Below are positions 33,330 through 43,525 of a DNA stretch of 64,000 nt, piece after piece. The translations under genes were made by a program, and so were the position numbers. Within the stretch, counting starts at the first letter, position 1. Each line of letters begins with the position of its first letter. The notes under the pieces are model-generated. The model was not told the DNA's origin, made no database searches, and was given only the letters and a program-made list of their open reading frames with translations. The stretch comes from Sphingomonas oryzagri (GTDB lineage Bacteria; Pseudomonadota; Alphaproteobacteria; Sphingomonadales; Sphingomonadaceae): assembly GCF_029906645.1 (NCBI RefSeq), contig NZ_JARYGZ010000004.1, positions 62,001 to 126,000 of the forward strand. Reading direction: 5' to 3'.

Positions 33330-34928
33330 TCACATCCGGAACACGCCGAAGCGCGGACCCTCGGGAATGGGGGCGTTGAGGCAGGCGGCGAGGCTCAAGC
33401 CCAGCACGTCGCGGGTCTGGACGGGATCGACGATGCCGTCGTCCCACAGGTGCGCGGTGGCGTGCCAGGGGTTGCCTTCATCCTCATATTTCTGGCGGAT
33501 TGGGGCCTTGAAGGCCTCGGCTTCCTCTGGTGTCCATTTGTCGGCGTCGCGGTGGACGGTGGCCAGCACCGACGCCGCCTGCTCGCCGCCCATCACCGAG
33601 ATGCGGCTGTTGGGCCAGGTCCACAGGAAGCGTGGGCTATAGGCACGGCCCGCCATGCCGTAATTGCCCGCGCCGAAGCTGCCGCCGATCAGCATCGTGA
33701 TCTTGGGGACGGACGCGGTGGCGACGGCGGTGACCAGCTTGGCGCCGTGCTTGGCGATGCCCTCCGCCTCGTACTTGCCGCCGACCATGAAGCCCGAGAT
33801 GTTCTGGAGGAACAGAAGGGGGATGCGCCGCTGGCAGGCGAGTTCGATGAAGTGCGCGCCCTTCACGGCGGCTTCCGAGAACAGCACGCCGTTATTGGCG
33901 AGGATCGCCACCGGCATCCCCCAGATGTGCGCGAAGCCGGTGACGAGCGTAGTGCCGTAGAGCGGCTTGAACTCGTGAAACTCCGACCCATCGACGATCC
34001 GCGCGATCACATCGTGCACGTCATAGGGTGCGCGGACATCCTCGGGGATCAGTCCGTACAATTCCTCCGCCGCAAATTTGGGCGGGCGTGGTTCCTTCAG
34101 CGCGATGTCGGGCGTGCGATCGGCCGGCAGCGTCGCCACGATGTCGCGCACGATGGTCAGCGCGTGCTCGTCATTCTCGGCGAGATGATCGACCACGCCG
34201 GACTTCCGCGCATGAAGATCGCCGCCGCCGAGATCCTCGGCCGAGATCACCTCGCCCGTCGCCGCCTTCACCAGCGGAGGCCCCGCGAGGAAGATCGTGC
34301 CCTGATTGCGCACGATCACCGTCTCGTCGGACATCGCCGGCACATAGGCGCCGCCCGCCGTGCAGCTGCCCATCACGCAAGCGATCTGCGGAATGCCCAG
34401 CGCCGACATCTGCGCCTGGTTGAAGAAGATGCGGCCGAAATGCTCGCGATCGGGGAAGACCTCGGCCTGGTGGGGGAGGTTGGCGCCGCCGCTGTCGACC
34501 AGATAGATGCAGGGCAGCCGGTTCTCGCGCGCAATCTCCTGCGCGCGCAAATGCTTCTTGACGGTGAGCGGGTAGTAGGTGCCGCCCTTCACCGTCGCGT
34601 CGTTGCACACGATCATGCACATCCGGCCGGAAACGCGGCCGATGCCCGCGATCATGCCGGCGCCAGGCACCTCGTCACCATATTCGCCGTTCGCCGCGAG
34701 CTGGCCGACTTCGAGGAAGGGCGCGCCGGGATCGAGCAGGTGGCCGATGCGATCGCGGGGCAGCAACTTGCCGCGCGAAACGTGCCGCTCGCGCGAAGAT
34801 TCGGAGCCGCCGAGCGCCGCCTTGGCGACGTCGGCGCGCAGCGTCTCGGCGAGACCACGATTGTGCGCGGCGCGGCGGCGGAAGTCCTCAGAGGCGGGAT
34901 TGGCGATGCTGGTGAGGATGGCGCCCAT
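33330..34928 (-). CDS. mccB: 3-methylcrotonyl-CoA carboxylase, beta (carboxyltransferase) subunit
   Basis: MccB transfers the carboxyl group from biotin to 3-methylcrotonyl-CoA. The 532-residue carboxyltransferase has crotonase-fold halves. It includes [56 protein letters not shown], the acceptor-site [16 protein letters not shown] and [24 protein letters not shown], all usual for MccB. It starts two bases from the end of the isovaleryl-CoA dehydrogenase gene. Confidence 0.95.
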   Translation of the reverse strand: MGAILTSIANPASEDFRRRAAHNRGLAETLRADVAKAALGGSESSRERHVSRGKLLPRDRIGHLLDPGAPFLEVGQLAANGEYGDEVPGAGMIAGIGRVSGRMCMIVCNDATVKGGTYYPLTVKKHLRAQEIARENRLPCIYLVDSGGANLPHQAEVFPDREHFGRIFFNQAQMSALGIPQIACVMGSCTAGGAYVPAMSDETVIVRNQGTIFLAGPPLVKAATGEVISAEDLGGGDLHARKSGVVDHLAENDEHALTIVRDIVATLPADRTPDIALKEPRPPKFAAEELYGLIPEDVRAPYDVHDVIARIVDGSEFHEFKPLYGTTLVTGFAHIWGMPVAILANNGVLFSEAAVKGAHFIELACQRRIPLLFLQNISGFMVGGKYEAEGIAKHGAKLVTAVATASVPKITMLIGGSFGAGNYGMAGRAYSPRFLWTWPNSRISVMGGEQAASVLATVHRDADKWTPEEAEAFKAPIRQKYEDEGNPWHATAHLWDDGIVDPVQTRDVLGLSLAACLNAPIPEGPRFGVFRM

Positions 34929-34929
34929 C

Positions 34930-36087
34930 TTACTGAGCGGCCCCGATCAGCTCGCGGCCGATCAGCATGCGGCGGATCTCGTTGGTGCCGGCGCCGATGT
35001 CGAGCAGCTTGGCATCGCGCAGATAGCGCTCGACCGGCCAGTCCTTGGTGTAGCCCGCGCCGCCGAGAGCCTGGATCGCCTCGTTGGCGACCTTCACCGC
35101 ATTCTCGGAGGCGAGCAGTATCGCGCCCGCCGCGTCGTAGCGGGTGGTCTTGCCGGCATCGCAGGCCTTCGCCACCGCATAGACGTAGGCGCGCGACGAA
35201 TTGAGCGCGACCACCATGTCGGCCACCTTCGCCTGCATCAGTTGGAAGCTGCCGATCGGCGTCCCGAACTGCTTTCGCTCGCGCACGTAGGGCAGCACCG
35301 TGTCGAGGCAGGCCTGCATGATGCCGAGCTGGATGCCCGAGAGCACCACGCGCTCGTAATCGAGGCCCGACATCAGCACCTTCACGCCGCCGTGAAGCGG
35401 CCCCATCACCTGCTCGTCCGCGACGAAGCAGTCGTCGAACACCAGTTCGGCCGTCGGCGAGCCGCGCATCCCCATCTTGTCGATCTTCTGGCCGATCGAG
35501 AAACCGGCGAAGTCCTTTTCGATCAGGAAGGCGGTGATGCCCTTGGAGCCGCCGTCCGGCACCGTCTTGGCGTAGACCACCAGCGTGTCGGCATAAGGCG
35601 CGTTGGTGATCCAGAATTTCGTGCCGTTGAGCCGGTATCCGCCGTCCACCTTGTCGGCACGCAGCTTCATGGAGACGACGTCGGATCCGGCGCCGGCCTC
35701 CGACATGGCGAGGCTGCCGACATGCTCGCCGGAGATCAGCTTGGGGAGATATTTCGCCTTCTGCTCCGGGTTGGCCCAGCGGCGGATCTGGTTGACGCAG
35801 AGGTTCGAGTGCGCGCCGTAGGAGAGGCCGACCGAGGCCGAGGCGCGGGCCACCTCCTCCTGCGCGACGACATGCTCGAGATAGCCCAAGCCGAGGCCGC
35901 CGAAATCCTCCTCGACGGTGATGCCGTGCAGGCCGAGCGCGCCCATTTCGGGCCACAACTCGCGCGGGAAGCTGTCTTCCGCGTCGATCCTTGCCGCGAT
36001 CGGCGCGATCCGCTCGGCGGCGAAACGCGCCGTGGTGTCGCGGATCGTGTCCGCCATCTCGCCGAGCGCGAAGTCGAACGCCTGCAT
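34930..36087 (-). CDS. ivd: Isovaleryl-CoA dehydrogenase
   Basis: This acyl-CoA dehydrogenase (385 residues) oxidises isovaleryl-CoA to 3-methylcrotonyl-CoA, the substrate of the carboxylase encoded next. The catalytic glutamate E245 sits in [11 protein letters not shown], the position characteristic of isovaleryl-CoA dehydrogenase rather than the C-terminal position of most family members. The FAD-contact stretches [14 protein letters not shown] and [18 protein letters not shown] are present, and [22 protein letters not shown] closes the protein. It is the first gene of the operon, divergent from a LysR gene. Confidence 0.92.
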   Translation of the reverse strand: MQAFDFALGEMADTIRDTTARFAAERIAPIAARIDAEDSFPRELWPEMGALGLHGITVEEDFGGLGLGYLEHVVAQEEVARASASVGLSYGAHSNLCVNQIRRWANPEQKAKYLPKLISGEHVGSLAMSEAGAGSDVVSMKLRADKVDGGYRLNGTKFWITNAPYADTLVVYAKTVPDGGSKGITAFLIEKDFAGFSIGQKIDKMGMRGSPTAELVFDDCFVADEQVMGPLHGGVKVLMSGLDYERVVLSGIQLGIMQACLDTVLPYVRERKQFGTPIGSFQLMQAKVADMVVALNSSRAYVYAVAKACDAGKTTRYDAAGAILLASENAVKVANEAIQALGGAGYTKDWPVERYLRDAKLLDIGAGTNEIRRMLIGRELIGAAQ

Positions 36088-36166
36088 CCAGTCTCTCCAG
36101 CTATCCTATGGGGACGCCTCATACCGCAGGCGGTTCCGCGAGAAAAATTGAAAGGTGCCGGCCAAC

Positions 36167-36187
36167 ATCATAGAGACTGTCTATGAT
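36167..36187 (+). promoter_or_regulatory. LysR-type operator overlapping the lysR start codon
   Basis: ATCATAGA and TCTATGAT are exact inverted repeats around GACTG; the inner part has the T-N11-A form of LysR boxes. The right arm includes the ATG of the LysR gene, and the ivd start lies about 80 bp to the other side. A single site here could control both divergent genes. Confidence 0.6.
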
Positions 36188-37064
36188 CGATCGCTATCTG
36201 CTGCGCTATTTCCTGAGCGTCATAGACCAGGGCAATTTCTCGCGCGCGGCGGCCGCCTGCAACGTCTCGCAGCCGACGCTGTCGGTGGGCATCGCCAAGC
36301 TGGAGCGCGACGTCGGCCGTCCGCTCTTTCACCGCACCAACAAGCGCGTCGAGCTGACCGAGGCGGGCGTGCGCTTCGCCGTCCACGCGCGACGGATCGA
36401 GGCGGAATTCGCGCTGGCCGAGCGCGCGGTGGCCGGGGCGGGGGCGACCTCCACCGTGCGGCTCGGCGTGCTGACCACCTTGCCGCAGGCGTGGATCGAC
36501 CGGCTGCTCGCGGATCCGGCGATGGCAAGCGAGCGGTTCGAGCTGGTCGAGGGGCGCGAGCGCGAACTGGTCGAACGGCTGTCGCGCGGGCGGATCGACA
36601 TGGCGCTGACCATCATCCGGCCCGACCAGCATCGCTTCACCGCCGAGCCGTTGCTGGAGGAAGGCTATGCGCTGGCCTTGCCCGCCACGCACCCGCTCGC
36701 CAACCGGGCCGAGATCGAGGCCGAGGAACTGGCCGGCGAGACGATGATCGTGCGCCGCCAGTGCGAGGTGCTGGCCGATACCAGCCGCCACTTCACCGCG
36801 CGCGGCGTGCGGCCATTCTTCGCGGCGCGGACCACCAACGACGAGCGGGCGCTGGCCCTAGTGCGTGCGGGCGTGGGGATCACGGTGATGCCGGCGGGCT
36901 ATGCGGCGGCCGGCGTTGCCAGGCCCCGGATCGCGGGCTTCATGATCCGGCGCGAGATCGGGCTGCTGTTCGGCCATCACGCGGTCGGCTGGCGCGATAC
37001 GGGCGGCGTGGTCGCAGCGATCCGCGCCACGGTGGCGGCGTTTGGTGGGTCGGGCGCGCGTTGA
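36183..37064 (+). CDS. LysR family transcriptional regulator
   Basis: The 293-residue protein has the N-terminal LysR helix-turn-helix (YFLSVIDQGNFSRAAAACNVSQPTLSVGIAKLE, residues 9-41). A periplasmic-binding-protein-like ligand domain follows (about 90-290). It is divergent from the leucine-degradation operon and could regulate it; other bacteria use the MerR-type LiuR for this, so the link is an inference from position. No ribosome-binding site precedes the ATG, because the operator palindrome occupies that place, so the message may be leaderless. Confidence 0.9.
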   Translation: MIDRYLLRYFLSVIDQGNFSRAAAACNVSQPTLSVGIAKLERDVGRPLFHRTNKRVELTEAGVRFAVHARRIEAEFALAERAVAGAGATSTVRLGVLTTLPQAWIDRLLADPAMASERFELVEGRERELVERLSRGRIDMALTIIRPDQHRFTAEPLLEEGYALALPATHPLANRAEIEAEELAGETMIVRRQCEVLADTSRHFTARGVRPFFAARTTNDERALALVRAGVGITVMPAGYAAAGVARPRIAGFMIRREIGLLFGHHAVGWRDTGGVVAAIRATVAAFGGSGAR

Positions 37065-37122
37065 GCCTTTCCCGATACGAAAACAGGCCCGATCCGAAGA
37101 TCGAGCCTGCTGTTCGACTGGT

Positions 37123-37143
37123 GACCGGATCGTCGATCCGGTC
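37123..37143. terminator. Hairpin between convergent lysR and small secreted-protein gene
   Basis: GACCGGATC and GATCCGGTC are exact inverted repeats around GTC, in the 95-bp gap between convergent genes. There is no adjacent T-run. It is likely a shared transcript end. Confidence 0.45.
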
Positions 37144-37159
37144 GGTCAGCGGATCGAAA

Positions 37160-37423
37160 TCACGGGCTGGTGCTGTTGCTGCCGCTCGTGGCGATGCCGA
37201 CGCCGATGCCGACGCCGACGAGGGCCGCCAGCAGGCCGCCGGTCGCGGCCGTCGTCAGGTCCGAACCCTTCTTGTTGAGCTTCGCGCCGACGCGTGCATT
37301 GCTCTGCAGGCCGACCGGCTGCAGCTTCAGCGCCGCGCCCGACGGGCGCACCGGCTGGCTGGCGAGAACCGGCGAAGCGACGAGAGTCGCCCCGGCCAGA
37401 GCGGCGAGAATGAAACGTGCCAT
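37160..37423 (-). CDS. Small secreted protein with glycine-rich hydrophobic tail
   Basis: This 87-residue protein has a signal peptide (MARFILAALAGATLVASPVLA) and a mature part of about 65 residues. It ends with the hydrophobic glycine-rich stretch TGGLLAALVGVGIGVGIATSG, which might insert in a membrane. GAAGGGGAGC precedes the chosen ATG, which is preferred to one 24 bases upstream. Function unknown; similar small proteins are common in sphingomonads. Confidence 0.65.
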   Translation of the reverse strand: MARFILAALAGATLVASPVLASQPVRPSGAALKLQPVGLQSNARVGAKLNKKGSDLTTAATGGLLAALVGVGIGVGIATSGSNSTSP

Positions 37424-37521
37424 ATTGCTCCCCTTCGTAGAAGGCATGGCCAGCCTCGCGGCCCCGTGCCTACAGCGTCACTCTTTTCGTTGCGCCGCAC
37501 AAAGTCAAGCCCCCCGATTAA

Positions 37522-39738
37522 CTAATCTGCATTTGGAACAAGCTCTTCGGCCGCGAAATCATCAACCGCGATGACTTTGGCGATCACCCGATCCGTGGCT
37601 TCGAGCTGGCTCCGTTCGGCCTCCGGAAGAATGGTTTCCGGGGCATTCCGCCAATCCTTCACCCGCGCCCTGCGTAGCCGGTCGCGGATCGGCTGGGTTT
37701 CGGCGACGAGCGCGAAGGCCTCGTCCAGCCTGGCGACCGCATCCCCGTCGCGGCCCCGGTAGATGTTCGCGGTAAGCCGGCCGCGCGATTCGGACGGGGC
37801 CGTCAGGATCGCCGCGGTCTTGCGGATCAGCCAGTCGGACGGGCCGCGCGCCCGGCGGCCGAAGGGCATGACGAACAGGCGCAGCATCCAGCGCACCGGC
37901 CGGCTCGGCATGTTGGCGATCAACTGGTCGAAACGGTCCTCGATGGTGCGGAAGCCGCTTTCCATCACGTAGCGCAGCAGCACCCAGTCGGCATCCTGCC
38001 GGCCCTCATCCTCCCAGCGCTTGAGCGCGGCGGAGAGCAGGTAGAGTTCGGAGAGAATGTCGCCGAGCCGCGCGGACAGCAACTCGCGCCGCTTGAGTTC
38101 GCCGCCCAGCGACAGGAAGGCGATGTCCGAGCAGAAGGCGAAGGCGGCCGAATAGCGCGACATCTGGCGATAGAAGCGCTTGGCGCGCCCCGCGTCCGGC
38201 GCGGGGGCGAAGACGCCGCCCGTCCAGCTGCGCACCGCCGCGCGGATCGCCGTCTTGAGCGCGTGGGCGACATGCTTCCACAGCACCGCGTCGAACTCGG
38301 TAAGCGCGAGCGCCTTGTCGTCCTCCCCGATCGCGCGGATCTCGTCGAGCAGATAGGGGTGCGATCGGATCGCGCCCTGCCCGAACACCATCAGCGAGCG
38401 GGTGAGGATGTTGGCGCCCTCCACCGTGATCGCGACCGGCACGGAGCGGTAGCTGTTGCCGAGATAATTGCTCGGCCCGTCGATGATCGCCTTGCCGCCG
38501 TGCACGTCCATCGCGTCGTTGATCGTGACACGCATCCGCTCGGTGGCGTGCAGCTTCATGACCGACGAGATGACGGCCGGGTGGTGGCCCATGTCCAGCC
38601 CCGCGCAGGTGAGCTTGCGCGCGGCATCGAGCAGATAGGCGTTGCCGGCGATGCGGGCGAGCTTCTCCTGCACGCCCTCGAACTCGGCGATCGGCACGTG
38701 AAACTGCTGGCGCACGCGCGCATAGGCGCCGGTCGTCCAGGCGGCGAAGGCGGCGGCGGCGGCCGATTGCGAGGGCAGGGAGATGCCCCGTCCGGCGGCC
38801 AGCGCGCTCATCAGCATCCGCCAGCCCTGGCCGACGCGCTCGCGCCCGCCGATGATATTGTCGAGCGGAATGAACACGTCGTGCCCCTCATTGGGGCCGT
38901 TCATGAAGGCCTGCATGGCGGGCAAATGGCGCCGCCCGATCTCGACCCCCGGCAGATCGGTGGGGACGAGCGCGACGGTGATGCCGATCTCCTCCTCGCC
39001 GCCCAGCAGCTTCTCGGGATCGGAGAGCTTGAAGGCGAGGCCGAGGATGGTCGCTACCGGGCCGAGCGTGATGTAGCGCTTGTGCCAGTTCAGCCGGATG
39101 CCGAGCACGCGCTCGCCTTGCCACTCGCCGAAGGTGACGATGCCGGTGTCGGTCATCGAGGCGGCATCCGATCCGGCCTCCGGCGAGGTGAGGCCGAAGC
39201 AGGGGATCTCGCGCCCGTCGGCGAGGCGGGGCAGCCAGTGCGCCTTTTGCGCATCGGTGCCGAACTTCATGATCAGCTCGCCCGGCCCGAGCGAATTGGG
39301 CACCATCGCGGTGACGGCCGCGGCGGACGACCGGGTCGAGAGCTTGCGCACCACTTCGCTGTGGCCCAGTGCCGAGAAACCGAGGCCGCCATAGTCCTTC
39401 GGGATGATCATGCCGAAGAAGCGCTCGCGCTTCAGCAGATCCCAGGCGGCGGGCGGGAGGTCATGATCCTCGAAGGTCGCCTTCCAGTCGTCGACCAGCG
39501 CGCAGAGTTCCTCCACCGGCCCGTCGAGGAAGGCCTGTTCCTCCGCCGACAGGCTCGCGGGTGGCACGTCGAGCAGGACGTTCCAGTCCGGATTGCCGGT
39601 GAACAGGGCCGCATCGAGCCAGGTATCGCCGGCGTCGATCGCCTCGGCCTCGGTTCCGGAAAGCGCGGGCATCACGCCTTCCACCGCCTTGAAGACGGGG
39701 CGGGTGACGATGTCGCGGCGCAGGGTGGAAACGGTCAT
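37522..39738 (-). CDS. FadE-type acyl-CoA dehydrogenase
   Basis: This 738-residue enzyme is about twice the length of ordinary acyl-CoA dehydrogenases and matches the FadE type. It has an N-terminal extension, a dehydrogenase core (MIIPKDYGGLGFSALGHSEVV, CFGLTSPEAGSDAASM, INDAMDVHGGKAIIDGPSNYLGNSYR) and a C-terminal extra domain (about 480-738). It should start fatty-acid beta-oxidation. GAGAGGA precedes the ATG at 39738, preferred to the one at 39765. No electron-transfer flavoprotein genes are near. Confidence 0.9.
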   Translation of the reverse strand: MTVSTLRRDIVTRPVFKAVEGVMPALSGTEAEAIDAGDTWLDAALFTGNPDWNVLLDVPPASLSAEEQAFLDGPVEELCALVDDWKATFEDHDLPPAAWDLLKRERFFGMIIPKDYGGLGFSALGHSEVVRKLSTRSSAAAVTAMVPNSLGPGELIMKFGTDAQKAHWLPRLADGREIPCFGLTSPEAGSDAASMTDTGIVTFGEWQGERVLGIRLNWHKRYITLGPVATILGLAFKLSDPEKLLGGEEEIGITVALVPTDLPGVEIGRRHLPAMQAFMNGPNEGHDVFIPLDNIIGGRERVGQGWRMLMSALAAGRGISLPSQSAAAAAFAAWTTGAYARVRQQFHVPIAEFEGVQEKLARIAGNAYLLDAARKLTCAGLDMGHHPAVISSVMKLHATERMRVTINDAMDVHGGKAIIDGPSNYLGNSYRSVPVAITVEGANILTRSLMVFGQGAIRSHPYLLDEIRAIGEDDKALALTEFDAVLWKHVAHALKTAIRAAVRSWTGGVFAPAPDAGRAKRFYRQMSRYSAAFAFCSDIAFLSLGGELKRRELLSARLGDILSELYLLSAALKRWEDEGRQDADWVLLRYVMESGFRTIEDRFDQLIANMPSRPVRWMLRLFVMPFGRRARGPSDWLIRKTAAILTAPSESRGRLTANIYRGRDGDAVARLDEAFALVAETQPIRDRLRRARVKDWRNAPETILPEAERSQLEATDRVIAKVIAVDDFAAEELVPNAD

Positions 39739-39818
39739 GGACAATCCTCTCGTTTCGGTCTGCAACGCAAACCGCGCCCGAGAGGTCCATGCCCCGCGCC
39801 GGACGGCGCCTCAAGATT

Positions 39819-39932
39819 TCAGGATCGTAACACGAACACGCCTGCGATCAGCGCCCCCCACATGATCGTGCTGACGAACAAACCCATCGTCCATCCCGCC
39901 ACTTCACGGCGCGACGCACTCGGACCGACCAT
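39819..39932 (-). CDS. 37-residue single-pass membrane protein (small ORF)
   Basis: Between the FadE and aldo/keto reductase genes, an ATG at 39932 opens 37 codons ending TGA. A strong ribosome site (GAGAGGAAG) lies three bases upstream. The peptide has a basic N-terminus (MVGPSASRREVAG) and a hydrophobic segment (MGLFVSTIMWGALIAGVFVL, residues 16-35), as in small membrane proteins. It is too short for ordinary gene calling. The rest of the 281-bp gap shows no gene. Confidence 0.5.
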   Translation of the reverse strand: MVGPSASRREVAGWTMGLFVSTIMWGALIAGVFVLRS

Positions 39933-40019
39933 CGACTTCCTCTCCGACGCAACATCATTGTTGTTCGGGAATCGTAACAGGTCTGACACAAAATCCCAAT
40001 CGACTTTGGTCGAGTTGCA

Positions 40020-41000
<981 letters not shown>

Positions 41001-41128
41001 GCGTGATCTCCAGATCCGGGCCTAATTTCATGCCGCACCTGCAGCACGACTATTCCTGAGCGGTCGGTTCGATTAACTCTCCGGCGCCATTTTGTGTTGC
41101 TTGACCGGTTCGTGTCCTGAGGGGAACC

Positions 41129-41332
41129 ATGCAACTGCCGTGTGCGATTTTCGGGCACAAGCCCGATAAGACCCGTGTATGGAACGACAATGTCGATTTC
41201 CGCGCGCCCTGCATCCGCTGCGGCGCGGCGATGCTTCGCGACGAGCGCAAGAATTGGCGCCTGTTCGATGACGAGATGGACGGCGCCTCGAACCGCAAGC
41301 AGCATCGCCACGAAAAGGGTGAAGAACTCTAG
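41129..41332 (+). CDS. Small protein with possible zinc-binding cysteines
   Basis: This 67-residue protein has a good ribosome site (GAGGGGAACC) before its ATG. CAIFGHK at the start and CIRCGAAM in the middle give C5-x22-C-x2-C plus a histidine, which could bind a metal in a ribbon-like fold. The C-terminus is charged (NRKQHRHEKGEEL). No family is named with confidence. Its TAG stop shares the four bases CTAG with the stop of the convergent metallopeptidase gene. Confidence 0.6.
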   Translation: MQLPCAIFGHKPDKTRVWNDNVDFRAPCIRCGAAMLRDERKNWRLFDDEMDGASNRKQHRHEKGEEL

Positions 41333-42243
41333 CCGTCCGCGCCGACCGTGAAGGTGTCGCACTGGGCGGGATCGCCGCTGTCGATGCCGCGCTTGAGCCA
41401 CTTCATCCGTTCGGCCGAGGTTCCGTGGGTGAAGCTGTCGGGCACGACGCGACCCTGCGCTTCCTGCTGGAGCGTATCGTCGCCGATGGCGTGCGCGGCC
41501 TTCATCCCGCCCTCGACGTCGCCCGGCTCGATCCGGTCGCGATTGTGCGCCGCCCAGACGCCGGCGAAGCAGTCGGCCTGCAGCTCGACCAGTACCTGGA
41601 TGGCGTTGGACTCCTTGGTCGAGGCGGATCTCTGCCGCTGGTTGGCCTGGCCCAATATGCCGAGTTCGTCCTGCACATGGTGGCCGACCTCGTGCGCGAT
41701 GACATAGGCCTGCGCGAAATTGCCATCCACGCCGAACTTGTTTTTCAGCTCGTCGTAGAATTCGGTGTCGAGGTAGATGCGCTTGTCGTTGGGGCAGTAG
41801 AACGGCCCCATCGCCGATTGCGCCGCGCCGCAGCCCGACATGCCGTTGCGGCTGTAGAAGATCAGCGCGGTGGGCGTATATTCCTTGCCCTGCTGGGCGA
41901 AGATCGGCCCCCACGTGTCCTCCGTATTGGCGAGCACCTGACAGGAGAATTTGCTCGCCGCATCGGCCGAACAGGCCTTCGCCGCGCTCTCGTGGCTGAT
42001 CGTCGGGCCGCCGCCACGCGGCAGCGCATTCTGGCCGCCGCCCATCAGGCCGAGCGGGTTCACGCCGAACAGCATCGCGCCGATCACCAGTACCACGATC
42101 CCGCCGATGCCGAAGCGGCTGCCGACGATCCCAAACAGCAGGGGCAGCAGCCCGCCGCCGCCGCCTAAGCCGCCGCCTCCGCCAAAATCCTGGCCGCGCT
42201 CGTCACCGACATTGTCGCTGGTCCGGTAGTCGTCGAGCCGCAT
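41329..42243 (-). CDS. Neutral zinc metallopeptidase, YpfJ family
   Basis: The 304-residue protein starts with MRLDDYRTSDNVGDERG, the usual YpfJ opening. A glycine-rich stretch and one transmembrane helix (about residues 44-63) follow, then a periplasmic zinc peptidase domain. The HExxH site is H184-E185-x2-H188 in IAHEVGHHVQ. FYCPNDKRIYLDTEFYDEL and MKAAHAIGDDTLQ are also family stretches. Physiological substrates are not known. Confidence 0.9.
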   Translation of the reverse strand: MRLDDYRTSDNVGDERGQDFGGGGGLGGGGGLLPLLFGIVGSRFGIGGIVVLVIGAMLFGVNPLGLMGGGQNALPRGGGPTISHESAAKACSADAASKFSCQVLANTEDTWGPIFAQQGKEYTPTALIFYSRNGMSGCGAAQSAMGPFYCPNDKRIYLDTEFYDELKNKFGVDGNFAQAYVIAHEVGHHVQDELGILGQANQRQRSASTKESNAIQVLVELQADCFAGVWAAHNRDRIEPGDVEGGMKAAHAIGDDTLQQEAQGRVVPDSFTHGTSAERMKWLKRGIDSGDPAQCDTFTVGADG

Positions 42244-42358
42244 GTCTGGTCCCCAGGGAGATTCGCCCGCCGACCATAATGCGCGCCAACGGGGATCGTT
42301 GCAAAATCGTCATGATCCTGTGCTTGATGCAATGCAGCAAAGGGACCATCTTGCCGTC

Positions 42359-43507
42359 ATGTCCGAGGCCGATCCGAAACGGCGCAGGTCCGCGCCCCCT
42401 CCGCCGCTCCCGTTGCCGCCGCAGGTGGCGCTCGTCCTGCAGGGGGGCGGCGCGCTCGGTTCCTTCCAGGGCGGCATCTACGAGGCGCTGCACGAGGCCG
42501 CGATCGAGATCGACTGGGTCGCCGGCATCTCGATCGGCGCGGTCAACGCCGCCATCATCGCCGGCAATCCGCCGGAACGGCGGCTGGCGCGGCTCAGGGA
42601 GTTCTGGGCGATCGTCACCTCGGCGCTGCCGAGCTTCCCGATCCCCTTCGTCCACGACCAGATGCGCGAGGCGCTCAACGAATGGTCGGCGGCTCTGGTC
42701 GCCACCGGCGGCGTACCGGGCTTCTTCTCGCCGCGTCCCTGGCCGCCCGCGATGGCGATCCCCGGCACGATCGAGGCGCTGAGCTTCTATGACACGACCC
42801 CGCTGGTCGAGACGCTGAACGGCCTCGTCGACTGGGATCTGCTCAACGACGGGCCGGTGCGCCTGTCCGTCGGCGCGGTCGAGATCGAGAGCGGCAATTT
42901 CCGATTCTTCGACACCAAGCACGACCGGATCGATCATCGCCACATCATGGCATCCGGCGCGCTGCCGCCGGGCCTGCCGCCGGTCGAGATCGACGGGAAA
43001 TGGTATTGGGACGGCGGCGTCGTCTCCAACACGCCGCTCAGCCATGTCCTCGACAATCAGAGCGAGGACATGCTGATCTTCCAGGTGGATCTCTTCTCGT
43101 CCAAGGGTGCCTTGCCCCGCACGATGATGGACGTGGCGGCGCGCGCCAAGGAGATCCAGTATTCCAGCCGGACGCGCACCATCTCCGACCAGCTGATGAA
43201 GGCCCGCAAGCGCCGCGAGGTCGCCGCGCGCGTGCTCGCCAAGCTGCCGCCCGAGCTGCAGGACGATCCCGACGTGAAGGAACTGACCGCGATCGCGCAC
43301 GAAAATGCCGTCGCGCTGGTCCAGCTCATCTACCGCGCCAACGCCTGGGAGGGCGGATCGCGCGACTATGAATTCTCCGAGCGCACCCGCGTCGAACACT
43401 GGCAGGCGGGCCGCGACGCGGTGGCGCGCACGATCAGCAATTCGGCGGTGCTCGCCAAGGACATTTCCGGCCGCAAGACGATGGCCTTCGACCTCAATCG
43501 ACCCTGA
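42359..43507 (+). CDS. Patatin-like phospholipase
   Basis: This 382-residue esterase has the patatin catalytic dyad: S58 in GISIGA and D218 in WDGGVVSNTP, with the oxyanion loop QGGGALGSFQGG at 28-39. The downstream part (about residues 240-382, ISDQLMKARKRREVAARVLAKLP) matches the extra domain of the long bacterial type. It should hydrolyse phospholipids or other acyl esters in the cytoplasm. The ATG at 42359 is preferred over the open frame to 42242, which overlaps the divergent metallopeptidase start. It lies 18 bp before a 3-hydroxybutyrate dehydrogenase gene, suggesting a shared transcript. Confidence 0.88.
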   Translation: MSEADPKRRRSAPPPPLPLPPQVALVLQGGGALGSFQGGIYEALHEAAIEIDWVAGISIGAVNAAIIAGNPPERRLARLREFWAIVTSALPSFPIPFVHDQMREALNEWSAALVATGGVPGFFSPRPWPPAMAIPGTIEALSFYDTTPLVETLNGLVDWDLLNDGPVRLSVGAVEIESGNFRFFDTKHDRIDHRHIMASGALPPGLPPVEIDGKWYWDGGVVSNTPLSHVLDNQSEDMLIFQVDLFSSKGALPRTMMDVAARAKEIQYSSRTRTISDQLMKARKRREVAARVLAKLPPELQDDPDVKELTAIAHENAVALVQLIYRANAWEGGSRDYEFSERTRVEHWQAGRDAVARTISNSAVLAKDISGRKTMAFDLNRP

Positions 43508-43525
43508 CCAACCAAGGAGATCCCC

